DNA of 64,000 nucleotides from Achromobacter xylosoxidans (lineage in GTDB: Bacteria > Pseudomonadota > Gammaproteobacteria > Burkholderiales > Burkholderiaceae_B): assembly GCF_014490035.1 (NCBI RefSeq), contig NZ_CP061008.1:6138001-6202000 (forward strand), written 5' to 3'. Under the pieces are notes generated by a model, which saw nothing but the letters and a program-made list of their open reading frames with translations, was not told the DNA's origin and searched no databases. The position numbers and the translations under genes are program-made. Below, piece by piece: positions 1 to 8,666 of the stretch; position 1 is the first letter of the stretch, and every line of letters starts with the position of its first letter.

Positions 1-1379
1 TGACCTGGCGCGACGGCCGCCACTCCGGCGATCTGCAACACCGCGTGCTGCAATCCAGCCGCGCCTTGTCGACGTTCGCCCGCAGCATGTACGGCTACCT
101 GCACAGCGCCTTGAATTTCATCGGCCCGCTGGTGGCGCTGACCTTGCTGTCCCACGTCAGCGGCATCATCGCCGTAAGCGGCTACCTGATCATCGCCCTG
201 GTCACCTTGCGCTTCGACCTCGCGCTGATGCGGCTGGCCCGCGACGAAAACGACCAGGAACGCCGCTACGTCGCGGCGCTGCTCGATTTCGTCAGCAATG
301 CCGGCACCGTGATAGGCCTGCGGCTGCAAGCCGCCTCGCGCAAGATCCTGGGCCGCCGCCTGCAGGCGGTCATGAAGCCCTTGCGCCGCGCCCTGTGGGT
401 CAACGAAGTGAAATGGTGCGTGGTGGACCTGGCGGGCATGTGCCTTACCTGGATCCTCGTCGTGGAGTACGTGCTGCGGCACCGCGAACCCGGGCAGGCG
501 CTATTGCTGGGCACTATCTTCATGATCTATCAATACGCCCAGCAGGCCGCGTCCGTGGTCAGCGCCATCGCTTCCAACTTCCAGAGCTTTGCGCGCATGC
601 ACACCGACTACAGCAGCGCCGAACCCATCTGGCAGGCGCCCGGCAACCCCAATGCTGCCGTCCCCGCGGTCCAAGCCGACGCGCCATGGCAGACCCTGGA
701 GTTGCGCGGCGCGACCTGGCGCTATTCGGATGAAGGCCGCGGCGGCCTGCATGGCGTCGACCTGGTGCTGCGGCGCGGTTCGCGCGTCGCGCTGATCGGC
801 GCCAGCGGCGGCGGCAAGAGCACCCTGCTGCGCACCCTTGCCGGACTCTATCCGCCGCAGCAGGGCGAGCTGCTGCTCGACGGCAAGCCGGTGGACTGGG
901 CCGAACTGCGCACGTTGGCCACGCTGATTCCGCAGGAAGCCGAAGTCTTCGAAGCCAGCGTGCAGGAAAATCTCACCTTCGGCGAACCTGCCGAAGCGGC
1001 CGCGCTGCAAGCCGCCGTGCACACCGGCGTGTTCGACGAAGTGCTGCAACGCATGCCCGAGGGCCTGGCCAGTCCGATGAATGAACGGGGCAACAACCTG
1101 TCCGGCGGACAACGCCAACGCCTGGCCCTGTCGCGCGGGGCGCTGGCCGCGCACGGCAGTTCCCTGCTGCTTCTGGACGAGCCCACCAGCGCGCTCGACC
1201 CGCAAGCCGAAGGCCGGGTGTTCGACCGCATGTACGCCGCGTTCCCCACGGCTTGCATCGTGGCCTCGGTGCACCGGCCCAGCCTGCTCAACCGCTTCGA
1301 CACCATCGTGGTGATGGACGCGGGGCGCGTGGTCGATGCGGGACCGCGCGACGAAGTGCTGGCCCGGCATCATCCTTGA
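1..1379 (+). CDS. ABC transporter, fused permease-ATPase (5' truncated by window edge)
   Basis: The reading frame is open from the first bases, so the true start lies upstream; the first in-window start-like codon is a GTG at 45. The visible N-terminal part (to about base 630) is a type I exporter transmembrane region with several hydrophobic segments. The rest is a full ATPase domain: Walker A GASGGGKST near base 798, signature LSGGQRQRL near 1099 and Walker B LLLLDEP near 1165. A membrane domain followed by one nucleotide-binding domain suggests a homodimeric exporter, of the SbmA/YddA-like or lipid/peptide-export type. The substrate cannot be read from the sequence. Confidence 0.85.
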   Translation, partial: TWRDGRHSGDLQHRVLQSSRALSTFARSMYGYLHSALNFIGPLVALTLLSHVSGIIAVSGYLIIALVTLRFDLALMRLARDENDQERRYVAALLDFVSNAGTVIGLRLQAASRKILGRRLQAVMKPLRRALWVNEVKWCVVDLAGMCLTWILVVEYVLRHREPGQALLLGTIFMIYQYAQQAASVVSAIASNFQSFARMHTDYSSAEPIWQAPGNPNAAVPAVQADAPWQTLELRGATWRYSDEGRGGLHGVDLVLRRGSRVALIGASGGGKSTLLRTLAGLYPPQQGELLLDGKPVDWAELRTLATLIPQEAEVFEASVQENLTFGEPAEAAALQAAVHTGVFDEVLQRMPEGLASPMNERGNNLSGGQRQRLALSRGALAAHGSSLLLLDEPTSALDPQAEGRVFDRMYAAFPTACIVASVHRPSLLNRFDTIVVMDAGRVVDAGPRDEVLARHHP

Positions 1380-1420
1380 TGGGCGACAACGGCCGCCTGG
1401 GACCAATACACTCACCATCC

Positions 1421-2188
1421 ATGACACAGCCGCCCACCCTCCATACCGCGCAGCGCCCTCCCCGCCGAAAGCGGACCAGCCTGCTCGTCTACGTCTGCCT
1501 GATCATCAGCCTGGTGTTTGTCTACCTGGGCACGGAAATGATCCGGGACGGCGCCGAGGCGGGCATTCCCGTCACGCTGTTCTTCGGCATCTGCGCGGCG
1601 ACCGGTGTTCTACAGATATGGCCGCAACTGCTGCAGCGCGACTCGCGCTCGGCCGCAACGATGCTGGTGCGGTATCCAGGCCCCCTGGAGCTCAAGGCAG
1701 CGAAAGGCAAGCTGCTGGTGTTCTCCCTGCTGTCGGCGGGCTTCGGCGGCGTGATCCTGTGGATGCTGCTGCACGAATCGCTGCCGCCGCTGAAGCAATT
1801 GATCCTGTGGCCGGGCGCCGCGTTCTTTCTGTTTGGCGCAGTCATGCTGCTGGTTCGCGCAGCCAAGGACGGCACCAGCCTGCGCCTGGGTCGCGATGGC
1901 TTCGAAACACAACAGGTATGGAACGGCAGGACAATACGCTGGCAAGACACCAGCGAGTTCACCGTGGTCAGAGTCAGCCGCGCGGTGCCCAAGCTCATTG
2001 TTTTCGACGACGCGGCGGTCGAGCGGGCGGGCACGATGGGGCTCAACCGGCATTTCGTCGGCCGCAATTCCAGCCTGGGTGAAACTTACGGGCTGACCCA
2101 CGAAGCGTTGGCCGAACTGCTCAATGCGTGGCGCAAGCGCGCGCTGGAGCAGGATGCGATTTTTACGCGGTGGCCTGATAACCAATGA
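1421..2188 (+). CDS. Membrane protein, possibly STM3941-like
   Basis: A 255-residue protein with about four hydrophobic segments (LLVYVCLIISLVFVYL, a second just after it, and two near residues 105-145). A soluble C-terminal part of about 100 residues (SLRLGRDGFETQQ, IRWQDTSEF) has the look of a small PH-like membrane-associated domain such as the STM3941 family. An alternative start at 1379 overlaps the stop of the upstream ABC gene (TGATG) and would add 14 residues, giving translational coupling; neither start has a clear ribosome binding site. The family label is tentative and no function is known. Confidence 0.55.
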   Translation: MTQPPTLHTAQRPPRRKRTSLLVYVCLIISLVFVYLGTEMIRDGAEAGIPVTLFFGICAATGVLQIWPQLLQRDSRSAATMLVRYPGPLELKAAKGKLLVFSLLSAGFGGVILWMLLHESLPPLKQLILWPGAAFFLFGAVMLLVRAAKDGTSLRLGRDGFETQQVWNGRTIRWQDTSEFTVVRVSRAVPKLIVFDDAAVERAGTMGLNRHFVGRNSSLGETYGLTHEALAELLNAWRKRALEQDAIFTRWPDNQ

Positions 2189-2229
2189 CCGGCGCATCGT
2201 GTCGGATGTACGCCCACCTGTGCCGCAAC

Positions 2230-2245
2230 ATTACAGAAAAGTAAT
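2230..2245. promoter_or_regulatory. ATTAC-N6-GTAAT inverted repeat, possible CopR-type operator
   Basis: A perfect inverted repeat, ATTAC AGAAAA GTAAT, lies about 80 bases before the Met/His-rich protein gene in a short AT-rich stretch. Copper-responsive OmpR-family regulators (CopR/CusR) bind TTAC/GTAA-type repeats, and the genes downstream look copper-related. The repeat is seen directly; the link to a regulator is inference, and no copRS genes are in this window. Confidence 0.4.
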
Positions 2246-2323
2246 CCCCACGTAACCTCCCCGCCCCCGTCAGCCCCCCACACTGGGGTCCATGCACTTC
2301 CAGACCACAGAAAGGAGCTGAAC

Positions 2324-2719
2324 ATGAAGACCCTGACCACCTTTTTCAGCGCATGCGCGTTGAGCCTGGGCTTGATCGGCGCGGCCCACGCGCAGGCCGC
2401 GGGCAGCGAGCATTCCACGCATCACGCCACTCCCGCCGCGGCGAGCGAGCCGGCCTCGAAGCCGCAAATGGCGCCGGGCGGCGGCATGATGAAGAACATG
2501 GAGGCGCACATGCAGGCCATGAATGGCATGCATCAGAAAATGGCTACGGCCCGGACGCCGGAAGAGCGCCAGGCCTTGATGGCCGACCACATGAAGTCCA
2601 TGCCCGCCAATGGCGCCCGCATGCAGGGCTGCCAAGAGATGATGGGATCGATGATGAACCCGGCGGGTGATGCGCCGTCGGCGGCGGAACCCGCAACTTC
2701 CCCGGCGGCCAAGGGCTGA
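2324..2719 (+). CDS. Met/His-rich periplasmic protein, probable metal-binding
   Basis: A 131-residue protein with a Sec signal peptide ending at AAHAQA (about residue 25). The mature part is rich in Met and His (EHSTHH, PGGGMMKNMEAHMQAMNGMH, MQGCQEMMGSMM), a composition common in periplasmic copper-binding proteins. A good ribosome binding site (AAAGGAGCTGAAC) precedes the ATG. The copper-type P-ATPase gene follows after about 130 bases, so a shared copper-resistance role is likely. I do not recognise a named family. Confidence 0.7.
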   Translation: MKTLTTFFSACALSLGLIGAAHAQAAGSEHSTHHATPAAASEPASKPQMAPGGGMMKNMEAHMQAMNGMHQKMATARTPEERQALMADHMKSMPANGARMQGCQEMMGSMMNPAGDAPSAAEPATSPAAKG

Positions 2720-2731
2720 CCGCCATGAGTC

Positions 2732-2757
2732 ATCGCTGCGGCCGGCCCCGCAGCGAT
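2732..2757. other. Stem-loop between the Met/His-rich gene and the ATPase gene
   Basis: ATCGCTGCGG and its exact complement CCGCAGCGAT flank a six-base loop, giving a 10-bp GC-rich stem 13 bases after the stop of the upstream gene. No T-run follows, so it is more likely an intercistronic attenuating or RNA-stabilising hairpin than a full terminator. Confidence 0.5.
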
Positions 2758-2847
2758 ACCACTGCGGCAAGTCTGTTGCGCCGCAGGCGTCCGGCCTGGG
2801 CATAATAGGCGCACGAAGGATCACACCGGCACTCGAAAGGGATGGGT

Positions 2848-5205
2848 ATGAATCACTCTCGTCACGGCGACGCTGCATCGAAGGACGGCACGCTCTATGT
2901 GTGCCCCATGCACCCGGACATCCGCCAGGACCACCCGGGACGCTGCCCCAAGTGCCAGATGCATCTGGTGCCAGAAGGACAGGTACAGGATCAGGCTGCG
3001 CATGCACACGGCGACCATGAAGCGCACCAGCATCACGGCCCCGACCACGGTAGCCGCCAGGCAGGCCACGACGCCGCCGCCCAGCCTGCCGCGCCCCCCG
3101 AGATCCCCCCAGGCACCATCTACACCTGCCCCATGCACCCGGAGATCCGCCAGGATCACCCCGGGAACTGCCCCAAATGCGGCATGACGCTGGAGCCGCT
3201 CATCCCGTTGGACGAGGAAGACAACAGCGAACTCAAGGATTTCCAGCGCCGCTTCTGGTGGACGCTGCCCCTGACCCTCATCGTGGCCGTGATGGCCATG
3301 CTCGGCCATCGCCTGGGCTGGTTCGACATGGCGACCCAGAGCTGGCTGGAGTTGGCGCTGTCCCTGCCGGTGGTGTTTTGGACGGGCTGGCCGTTCTTCG
3401 TGCGCGGCTGGCAATCCCTGGTGCATCGCAGTCCGAACATGTGGACGCTGATCAGCCTGGGCACGGCGGCCGCGTTCATCTACAGCGTGGTCGCCACGCT
3501 GGCGCCTGGCGTGTTCCCGGATTCCTTTGTCTCGATGGGCCGCGTGGCGGTGTACTTCGAGGCCGCCGTGGTCATCATCTCGCTGACCATGCTGGGGCAG
3601 ATCCTGGAACTGAAGGCGCGTTCGCAAACGTCCGCCGCGATCAAGGCCCTGCTCGGCCTGGCGCCCAAGACGGCGCGGCGCATCAACGCCGACGGCAGCG
3701 AGGAAGACGTGCCGCTGAATCACGTGCACGTGGGCGACCTGCTGCGCGTGCGCCCCGGCGAGAAAATCCCGGTGGACGGCGTCGTCACCGAGGGCCGCAG
3801 CGCCGTGGACGAGTCCATGCTTACCGGCGAGCCCGTACCCGTCAGCAAGCGCGAAGGCGACAAGCTGATCGGCGCCACGCTCAACACCAGCGGCACCCTG
3901 GTGATGCGGTCAGAAAAGGTCGGCGCGGCCACCATGCTGGCGCAAATCGTGCAGATGGTCGCCAACGCCCAGCGCTCCAAGGCGCCCATGCAGCGCATGG
4001 CGGACGTGGTGGCAGGAAAATTCGTCATTGGCGTGGTGCTGGTGGCGATCTCCACGCTGCTGGTATGGGGCTTTTTCGGGCCGGAGCCCAGCTGGGTGTA
4101 TGGCCTGATCAACGCGGTCGCAGTGCTCATCATTGCCTGCCCCTGCGCGCTGGGGCTGGCGACGCCCATGTCGGTCATGGTGGCCACGGGCCGCGGCGCC
4201 GCACAGGGCGTGCTGTTCCGCGACGCCGGCGCCATCGAAAAGATGCGCGAGGTGGACACGCTGATCGTGGACAAGACCGGCACCCTGACCGAAGGCAAAC
4301 CCGCCTTCGACACCGCGGTCGCCGCGCCCGGGTACACGCCCGACGAGGTGCTGCGCCTGGCCGCCAGCCTGGACCAGGGCAGCGAACATCCGCTGGCCGA
4401 CGCCATCGTCAGCGCGGCGCGCGCGCAGGGCCTGACGCTGGCCAAGGCCGAGGACTTCGACTCCGGCAGCGGCATCGGCGTGCGCGGCATGGTGGAAGGC
4501 AAGCGCCTGGCGCTGGGCAACACCGCCCTGATGGAACAGGAAGGCGTGCAGGTCGACGCGCTGCGCGCTGACGGCGAACGCCTGCGCGGCGAAGGCGCCA
4601 GCATCATGCACCTGGCCGTGGACGGCCAGTTCGCCGGGATCCTGGCCGTGACCGACCCGATCAAGCCCAGCACGCATGAGGCCATCCAGAACCTGCACGG
4701 CAGCGGTCTGCGCATCGTGATGGCGACAGGCGACGGCCTGACCACCGCCCGCGCCGTCGGCGCCGCGCTGCGCATCGACGAGGTGCATGGCGAGGTCAAG
4801 CCGGCCGACAAGCTGGCGCTGGTGGAAAAGCTGCAACAGGACGGCCATGTGGTGGCGATGGCGGGCGATGGCATCAACGACGCGCCGGCACTGGCGCGCG
4901 CCGACGTGGGCGTGGCCATGGGCACGGGCACCGATGTGGCGATGAACAGCGGCCAGGTGACGCTGGTCAAGGGCGACCTGCGCGGCATCGCCGCCTCGCG
5001 CCAGATCTCCATCGACACCGTGCGCAACATGCGACAGAACCTGATGTTCGCCTTCGTCTACAACGGCATCGGCGTGCCGATAGCGGCGGGTGTGCTGTAT
5101 CCGTTCACGGGCTGGCTGCTGTCACCGATGATTGCGGCGCTGGCGATGAGCCTGAGTTCGGCTTCGGTGATATTCAATGCGTTGAGGTTGCGGGGCGAAA
5201 AATAA
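2848..5205 (+). CDS. Copper-type P1B ATPase with two heavy-metal-binding domains
   Basis: Exports monovalent copper (or silver) from the cytoplasm using ATP. Two N-terminal HMBD zinc-ribbon-like modules (YVCPMHPD...CPKCQM and YTCPMHPE...CPKCGM) with a His-rich linker replace the usual CxxC MerP-like domain. The membrane core carries the metal-site motif CPCALG (about residue 431). Soluble motifs are TGEP (about 326), DKTGTLT (about 475), SEHPLADAI (about 512) and GDGINDAP (about 673). The ATG at 2848 is preferred over the one at 2842 because GAAAGGG then sits at proper spacing. About 785 residues is normal for this subgroup. Metal choice between Cu+ and Ag+ is inference. Confidence 0.92.
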   Translation: MNHSRHGDAASKDGTLYVCPMHPDIRQDHPGRCPKCQMHLVPEGQVQDQAAHAHGDHEAHQHHGPDHGSRQAGHDAAAQPAAPPEIPPGTIYTCPMHPEIRQDHPGNCPKCGMTLEPLIPLDEEDNSELKDFQRRFWWTLPLTLIVAVMAMLGHRLGWFDMATQSWLELALSLPVVFWTGWPFFVRGWQSLVHRSPNMWTLISLGTAAAFIYSVVATLAPGVFPDSFVSMGRVAVYFEAAVVIISLTMLGQILELKARSQTSAAIKALLGLAPKTARRINADGSEEDVPLNHVHVGDLLRVRPGEKIPVDGVVTEGRSAVDESMLTGEPVPVSKREGDKLIGATLNTSGTLVMRSEKVGAATMLAQIVQMVANAQRSKAPMQRMADVVAGKFVIGVVLVAISTLLVWGFFGPEPSWVYGLINAVAVLIIACPCALGLATPMSVMVATGRGAAQGVLFRDAGAIEKMREVDTLIVDKTGTLTEGKPAFDTAVAAPGYTPDEVLRLAASLDQGSEHPLADAIVSAARAQGLTLAKAEDFDSGSGIGVRGMVEGKRLALGNTALMEQEGVQVDALRADGERLRGEGASIMHLAVDGQFAGILAVTDPIKPSTHEAIQNLHGSGLRIVMATGDGLTTARAVGAALRIDEVHGEVKPADKLALVEKLQQDGHVVAMAGDGINDAPALARADVGVAMGTGTDVAMNSGQVTLVKGDLRGIAASRQISIDTVRNMRQNLMFAFVYNGIGVPIAAGVLYPFTGWLLSPMIAALAMSLSSASVIFNALRLRGEK

Positions 5206-5597
5206 ACGCCCCATACTGCATGGACGTCCATTACTTGGGGTAGTACGAACGGCCACGTCAATGCGCTCGCACTGGCCAAACTCGATTCATCGCAGAAATG
5301 AGAAACCCGCCCTGGGAGCACTGTGCCTGCGCTCGTGCACAGGCCTGAAGTGTGGCGGGTGTTGTTAAGCGCAGTATACCTAGAGGCTCGGCAATGGAAA
5401 CGCCCATTCTTGCACTATAAGACTGACACACGGGCCCTTGCTTCGCCGGTTGCATACGCTTCTCTCGTCGTTGCGGATTTCAGCAATTCTGGCTCTACAT
5501 CGACGATGCACACAACAGCGTATGGGACGTTTTCGGCCTATAAGGTGCCTGCGCTCAGACGCGTTGTTCCTATATGCAGGTACATATCAACATTTAC
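5206..5597. other. Convergent intergenic region, no convincing gene
   Basis: This 392-base gap lies between the converging ATPase and sigma factor genes and is clearly less GC-rich than its neighbours. It begins with a palindrome (5220-5231) nested in CCCCA/TGGGG arms. A second potential fold has ACCCGCC near 5308 pairing with GGCGGGT near 5354 around an inner GCCTG/CAGGC stem. A 92-codon frame at 5323-5601 (+) has neither typical codon use nor a ribosome binding site and is not called. A small RNA or a decayed gene is possible. Confidence 0.4.
5209..5240. terminator. Possible weak terminator after the copper ATPase
   Basis: CCCCA at 5209-5213 and TGGGG at 5236-5240 enclose the perfect 12-base palindrome ATGGACGTCCAT (5220-5231), just after the ATPase stop codon. 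There is no T-run, so the termination role is uncertain. Confidence 0.3.
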
Positions 5598-6290
5598 CTA
5601 GTTTCCGGAACACTCGCCCAACCGCTGCAGCGTCCTCGCCACCACCCTGTCGCAATCATCCCCATCGAACTCAAACAAGCTCTTCTCCACCACCCCCACA
5701 TCCCGCGCCAGCGCCTCGCGCAGCAAGGCGTTGGCGCGGAAATGGCGGCTGCGGACGGTGGCTTCGGGGATGCCCAGGCAATGCGCCGTTTCCTCGACGG
5801 AAAGCTCCTCGACCGAGCGCAGCACGAACACGGTCCGGAACGAGACCGGCAAGGCGTCCAGCCGCGCTTCGAGCAGGCCCCTGAGCTCGGCTCGAGCAGC
5901 GGCGTGGTAAGGCGGGTTGAAGTCGTTGATGGTCATCGCATCAATCTCTTTCTCTATGTCGTCGGCGATGGGCAACAGCGCCTCGCGCCGGCTGTGCTTG
6001 CGCAGCCGGCCGTAGCATTCGTTGAGCAAGAGCCGCGTCAGCCAGGTGAACAGCGTCGATTCGCCGCGGAACGCGGCCATGTTCCGGTATGCCGCCAGGT
6101 AGGCTTCCTGCAAGGCATCCTCGGCGTCGGCGTCGTTGCGCAGGGTGGCTCGCGCCAGGCGGTAGAGCCGCCGGTTGTGCCGCCGCATCATCAATTCGAA
6201 CGCGGTCTGCTCGCCCGCCACGATGCGATGCGCGAGCGCCAGGTCTTCCTCTTCGGCCAGCGGTGCCGCCAGCGCCGCAAGTGCAGTCAT
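5598..6290 (-). CDS. ECF-family RNA polymerase sigma factor
   Basis: A 230-residue sigma-70 family protein with sigma-2 (about residues 15-85, including DAEDALQEAYLAAYRN) and sigma-4 (about 130-185, LSVEETAHCLGIPEATVRSR). A roughly 40-residue C-terminal tail contains two cysteines (FDGDDCDRVV and LGECSGN). The ATG at 6290 is chosen because GGAGG at 6299-6303 precedes it; the in-frame ATG at 6308 has no binding site. It is the last gene of an operon with a cupredoxin and a DUF4142 protein. No anti-sigma gene is adjacent, so control may lie in the C-terminal tail or elsewhere. Confidence 0.9.
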   Translation of the reverse strand: MTALAALAAPLAEEEDLALAHRIVAGEQTAFELMMRRHNRRLYRLARATLRNDADAEDALQEAYLAAYRNMAAFRGESTLFTWLTRLLLNECYGRLRKHSRREALLPIADDIEKEIDAMTINDFNPPYHAAARAELRGLLEARLDALPVSFRTVFVLRSVEELSVEETAHCLGIPEATVRSRHFRANALLREALARDVGVVEKSLFEFDGDDCDRVVARTLQRLGECSGN

Positions 6291-6311
6291 GGGTCTGACC
6301 TCCGCCATGCG

Positions 6312-6686
6312 TCATTGCGCAATCAACGTGCCCTGCATCGTCGGATGGAACAGGCAGACATAAGCGCTGCTGCCCGCCTCCCGCACAGTGTAGGTCCATG
6401 AGGCGCCGGCTGCGATAACCCCTGAGTCGAACGCCTTGGATACCGCGGAGGCGGTATGCGGGACCAGGTCCTTGTTGATCCAAGTAACCTTTTCGCCCGG
6501 CTTCAGCGTCAGCGTCGCAGGCGTGAACTGCATCCCTTCGATGGTCACCACATGTTCGGCCTGCTGAGTGGCGGGCGGGATCTGTTGGGCGGTGGCCAAC
6601 CCGCCCGCCAGCAACAGGCCCGCAGCCAGCGCGGCCAGACTTGCGCGTCCGGACCCGCGCGCGCCGGGGATCGTTCTTTCAGCCAC
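6312..6686 (-). CDS. Cupredoxin-domain periplasmic protein
   Basis: A 124-residue exported protein with a signal peptide (LAALAAGLLLAGGLATAQQ) and one plastocyanin/amicyanin-type domain. The type I copper ligands are all present: His in VPHTAS and the C-x2-H-x2-M set in VCLFHPTM. It probably carries electrons or binds copper in the periplasm. The GTG at 6686 overlaps the stop of the upstream DUF4142 gene and has AGAGG at good spacing; the upstream ATG at 6716 would lie inside that gene. The ECF sigma gene follows within about 20 bases. Confidence 0.85.
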   Translation of the reverse strand: MAERTIPGARGSGRASLAALAAGLLLAGGLATAQQIPPATQQAEHVVTIEGMQFTPATLTLKPGEKVTWINKDLVPHTASAVSKAFDSGVIAAGASWTYTVREAGSSAYVCLFHPTMQGTLIAQ

Positions 6687-7206
6687 CGTTGAGCCTCTTT
6701 TGCAGGGATTTGGCATGCTCCAGATGCGCGATGAACGCGGGCCGCACCTTGACCAGCAAGGCCTTCAACTCCGCGTTGGTCGCGCCCGGAATCAGGGTCG
6801 TATCCAACGCCTGGATCACGGCCTCGTGATAGGCCACCTCGTGATCCACATAAGCCTTGTCGAACGCGGCGCCGCTCATGCCCTTGAGCGCGGCGAGGTT
6901 CTTGTCGCCGCCTTGCTGCAGGTTGTCGCTGGTCGGATTGGGTTCGGGCGTGACCTTCAGCTTTTGCACCAGTTCGCCGGCCGACTGGTTGACGGCGCCA
7001 TGGTCGGTCACCATCAACGCGGCGAACTCGCGCACATCCTTGTTGCCGGTCTTGTCCTGCGCCAGTTTGCCGGCGTCGATGTCGACCTGGTTGGCAACCA
7101 CGACTATGGCCGCGATCTGCGGATCCGTCGGCCCGTTGCCATGGGCAAACACGCCGCAGCTCACCAGGGCCAGCGCATGGAACCATCTTGCTTGAATCGC
7201 TTTCAT
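6679..7206 (-). CDS. DUF4142 family periplasmic protein
   Basis: A 175-residue protein with a signal peptide (residues 1-22 or so, ending near GVFAHG) and a ferritin-like four-helix DUF4142 domain (TDPQIAAIVVVANQVDIDAG, EFAALMVTDHGAVN, YVDHEVAYHEAVI, AFIAHLEHAKSLQ). Family members are secreted His-rich helical proteins of unknown function. The ATG at 7206 follows GGGGGAT; the upstream TTG at 7218 is less likely. It is the first gene of the operon with the cupredoxin and the ECF sigma factor, suggesting a shared envelope or metal stress role. Confidence 0.85.
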   Translation of the reverse strand: MKAIQARWFHALALVSCGVFAHGNGPTDPQIAAIVVVANQVDIDAGKLAQDKTGNKDVREFAALMVTDHGAVNQSAGELVQKLKVTPEPNPTSDNLQQGGDKNLAALKGMSGAAFDKAYVDHEVAYHEAVIQALDTTLIPGATNAELKALLVKVRPAFIAHLEHAKSLQKRLNGG

Positions 7207-7323
7207 CTCATCCCCCAAACCATGAATGCAGGCGCGGCCGGAATGGCCAGGAACCTTGCCTGCTTATGGGGTTGGATGTCGCGAAAACGCGCCGCGTTCC
7301 GGCGCGGACTGCACGGGGGGGAA

Positions 7324-7785
7324 TCAGCCCACCGGCACCGCCATGCCGTACTTGGCGCGGTTCAGCACCACCAGCGTGGAAAAGCGCTTGACGTTGGGAT
7401 TGCCCCAGAAATTGCGCTGGGCGAAGGCCTCGTATTCGGCCATGTCGCGCATGGTGATGGTCAGGACGAAGTCCACCTCGCCCGTCACCGACAGGCACTG
7501 CATGATTTCCGGCGCGGACTGCATGGCGCGCTTGAACTGGTCGAGCTTGTCGGCGCGTTCGCTTTCCAGCGTCACCAGCACGACCATCATGATGCCGCGG
7601 CCCACGGCACCCGGATCGACCACGGAAACGTCCCCCAGCACCACCTTGGATTCGCGCAGCCGCTTCATGCGGCGCAGGCAGGACACCGGCGACAGGTTCA
7701 CGCGCTGCGCGACTTCCTGGCTGGTGCGCTGGTTGTCTTCCTGCAGGCTTTGCAGGATCTGAAGGTCAAAATCGTCTAGTTCCAT
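7324..7785 (-). CDS. Lrp/AsnC family transcriptional regulator
   Basis: A 153-residue regulator with an N-terminal AsnC-type helix-turn-helix (MELDDFDLQILQSLQEDNQR, then SQEVAQRVNLSPVSCLRR) and a C-terminal RAM ligand-binding domain (about 65-145, VTGEVDFVLTITMRDM). The start at 7785 matches the conserved family N-terminus. It is divergent from a LysE-type exporter gene about 190 bases away, the usual arrangement in which an Lrp-type regulator senses an amino acid and switches on its exporter. Confidence 0.9.
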   Translation of the reverse strand: MELDDFDLQILQSLQEDNQRTSQEVAQRVNLSPVSCLRRMKRLRESKVVLGDVSVVDPGAVGRGIMMVVLVTLESERADKLDQFKRAMQSAPEIMQCLSVTGEVDFVLTITMRDMAEYEAFAQRNFWGNPNVKRFSTLVVLNRAKYGMAVPVG

Positions 7786-7978
7786 AAGGGTCTCGGAACG
7801 GCTGGAAACGGGCTGGAAAGGGCTCGCCAACAGATTCTAAGCCCGGCCGCGCCGGAATCCGGCCCCATTTTGACGGGAAACTTCATTTCCGCGTCCCGCG
7901 ATGCAGGAATTATTCAGCAGGCTTGCTTACACTGAGAGCCCTCTGCCCGCGCCGCGGGTACGTCCGTCCCCCCGTATC

Positions 7979-8623
7979 ATGCCGTCACTCCAGCTTTTCC
8001 TGCTGTTCCTCGCTGCCGACGCGGCGCTCAAACTCACGCCCGGCCCCGATATGGCGCTGACCCTTTCCCGGGGCATGACGCAGGGGTTCCGGCCCGCCTT
8101 CCATAGCGTCCTGGGCAACGTCGCCGCCGGATTCATCCAGGTGCCGGCGGTGGTGCTGGGCCTCGCCTCGGTGCTGCAGGCGTTCCCGTCGCTGTTCATG
8201 GGGATCAAGGCGGCCGGCGGCATGTACCTGGGCTACCTGGGCGTCAAGGCCATCGTCCGCTGCGCGCGCTCGGCCGACGTGTCGCTGGCCGCGCGCCCCG
8301 GGGATGCGCGCGACGCCTTCTGGCAGGGCTTCACGACCAATCTGCTGAACCCCAAGGTGCTGTTGTTCATGATCGCCTTCCTGCCGCAGTTCACCACGCC
8401 GGACAATGGGCCGGTGTGGATCCAGATGCTGGTGCTGGGCGTGACGATGAAAGTCTTGAGCCTGCCCTACGGCAGTTTCTTCGCCTACGGCGCTTCCCGC
8501 ATCCGCGGCTGGGTGGGGCGCAATCCCTGGTTCCTGCGCATGCAGCAAGGCCTGCTGGGCGCCGTCATGCTCGGCCTGGCGCTGTATGTGCTTTACTCCA
8601 CCGCCGCAAATCTGACGCCCTGA
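7979..8623 (+). CDS. LysE/RhtB family amino-acid exporter
   Basis: A 214-residue inner-membrane protein with about six membrane helices and the family motif LTPGPDMALTLSRGM near the N-terminus, plus GFTTNLLNPKVLLF in the middle. Members export amino acids such as lysine, threonine or homoserine lactone. The start at 7979 (MPSLQLFLLFLAAD) fits the family; the upstream in-frame ATG at 7901 would give an unusual polar extension. It lies opposite the Lrp gene and just before a second exporter gene. Confidence 0.9.
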   Translation: MPSLQLFLLFLAADAALKLTPGPDMALTLSRGMTQGFRPAFHSVLGNVAAGFIQVPAVVLGLASVLQAFPSLFMGIKAAGGMYLGYLGVKAIVRCARSADVSLAARPGDARDAFWQGFTTNLLNPKVLLFMIAFLPQFTTPDNGPVWIQMLVLGVTMKVLSLPYGSFFAYGASRIRGWVGRNPWFLRMQQGLLGAVMLGLALYVLYSTAANLTP

Positions 8624-8666
8624 GCCGCCCGCCGTCCTGTACGTATCCAGCCTTTCCGCCATTGCC

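Noticed and set aside
5323..5601. 92-codon plus-strand frame between the ATPase and sigma genes
   Set aside because: No ribosome binding site, no family resemblance, and it ends inside the sigma factor gene; treated as non-coding.
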